Shown here: in pieces, positions 34,239-34,935 of the stretch
How positions within the stretch are numbered: the stretch's first letter is position 1
Layout of the letters: each line of letters starts with the position of its first letter
Source: Victivallales bacterium
Lineage (GTDB): Bacteria > Verrucomicrobiota > Lentisphaeria > Victivallales > GWF2-38-69
NCBI GenBank assembly: GCA_021733985.1
Contig: JAIPJT010000001.1
Location: forward strand, 92,981-127,915
DNA length: 34,935 nucleotides
Direction of reading: 5' to 3'
The notes under the pieces: model-generated
The model's database searches: none
Told to the model about the DNA's origin: nothing
The model's input: the letters and a program-made list of their open reading frames with translations, nothing else
Program-made: the position numbers and the translations under genes

Positions 34239-34813
34239 AAATTATTACCTATCAACTCCAAATATTGTTAAACTTTTTTTTGTTTTTTTATAATTTATTA
34301 CAGGGTTTCAGTTTAACCTGAATCCGTGAAATAGTTTATAAAAAATATATTTATTATTTACAGTAAACTGATTATATAATATTTGATACTTTACCTTTTA
34401 GGTGAAAAGAATATTTTTTATAAATCAACCCGCGAAGGGCTTTCTGCAGCACCGTATATGGTTGACGTTAAAACACTTAAGTAGTTACTACATTACGTGG
34501 TTGAATGCCTGCACATCTACAGCACTGCAAAAAGCTCACGGAATCAGGTTTAATGTAAAACCTGAAATTTATTGAAAGATACATCGTTGAAACATTATTA
34601 CAAGAAGATTTACCGGTAAAATAAAGATCGTAAAGACCTATTTATAATAATCGCCCGTAACAGTGTGACACCCCCTACTCAGGCAATAAATGTTTTATTC
34701 AGTCCGTTAAATCCTGCTGCAGTTAGAAAAATATAATGAAATTACTCATTTCAGCGATTATAATTGTATATAAGTTATTAAACAAAGTATACATTAAAAT
34801 AAGGGCATTTGTC
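34239..34813. other. 575-base gap upstream of proS with relic-like fragments
   Basis: 34239-34390 is AT-rich, presumably with the proS promoter, and contains a small hairpin (TTCAG/CTGAA around 34310). From about 34400 to 34740 the plus strand shows coding-like pieces in different frames: GEKNIFYKSTREGLSAAPYM, then ALQKAHGIRFNVKPEIY, then ARNSVTPPTQAINVLF. This suggests a decayed gene on the plus strand with several frameshifts. I cannot name it. An 8-bp perfect hairpin, TCAGGTTT/AAACCTGA, is at 34544-34565. Confidence 0.35.
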
Positions 34814-34935
34814 CTAGCTGGTCATCTGTCCCTGTTTTTCCATCATATAATCAATATCTTTTTGAAAATTAGAATCATTTTCAATTTCATATTTTTCAAT
34901 ATTTTCTATAACGTAGCCTCTATTTTTATATACTT
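34814..34935 (-). CDS. C-terminal end of an unidentified gene
   Basis: The last 39 codons of a minus-strand frame that enters from beyond the right edge. It reads VYKNRGYVIENIEKYEIEND and ends MMEKQGQMTS before TAG. The Glu/Lys/Tyr-rich mix with no interruption looks coding. I recognise no family, and there are no motifs in this fragment. Confidence 0.5.
   Translation of the reverse strand, partial: VYKNRGYVIENIEKYEIENDSNFQKDIDYMMEKQGQMTS

Noticed and set aside
1-34935. Defence island, phage region or mobile element with its own transposase
   Set aside because: I saw no integrase, transposase, nuclease, toxin-antitoxin pair or CRISPR-like repeat. The AlbA_2 protein alone is not enough to claim a defence system.

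Overview
The window is AT-rich bacterial chromosome with ordinary housekeeping and signalling genes, 24 of them supported in full or in part, mostly on the minus strand. I see no rRNA, tRNA, CRISPR array, phage module or transposase. The organism is an uncultured-style Gram-negative-like bacterium. It has a long bacterial-type ProS, a two-component PTS (HPr and enzyme I), a DUF374 lipid A-type acyltransferase and an orphan PilT. The secreted protein next to pilT carries an N-terminal repeat (TKDGRTY ... KLRKKYKY) of a kind I associate with the Lentisphaerae/Verrucomicrobia group. The phylum assignment is therefore a weak inference only.

Layout. 1-3536 (minus): typA, a terminator-like hairpin, prfA, then cdd, which runs off the left edge. 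3537-4074: a gene-free gap holding a decayed C-terminus of alanine dehydrogenase directly behind an NhaC-type antiporter (4075-5529). 5752-10928: two divergent membrane signalling genes, a Cache-HAMP-SpoIIE phosphatase and a Cache-PAS-GGDEF-EAL protein with degenerate active sites, separated by a 287-base region with a perfect 19-base palindrome and a good promoter. 11181-13440: acetoacetyl-CoA reductase and thiolase, the pair that makes 3-hydroxybutyryl-CoA from acetyl-CoA. 13748-16031: pyruvate kinase and a membrane-anchored AlbA_2 protein. 16380-21989: recN divergent from a hyuA-hyuB pair. 22100-26076 (minus): an epimerase coupled to an acyltransferase, an orphan CheB-like methylesterase and a K+ channel with an RCK domain. 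26739-29290 (plus): ptsH-ptsI-dCMP deaminase. 29333-34238 (minus): proS, a PAP2-family membrane protein, a secreted hypothetical protein and pilT. The right edge holds the C-terminus of an unidentified gene.

The most unusual non-coding object is a 180-base structured element at 26226-26406. It has long imperfect inverted ends that enclose three internal hairpins, and it looks less AT-rich than its surroundings. It could be a non-autonomous mobile or repeat element, or a structured RNA. Other gaps hold coding-like but broken reading frames, so the genome seems to carry several gene relics. I found no convincing new multi-gene defence or metabolic system. The regulatory, relic and active-site oddities are listed as findings.
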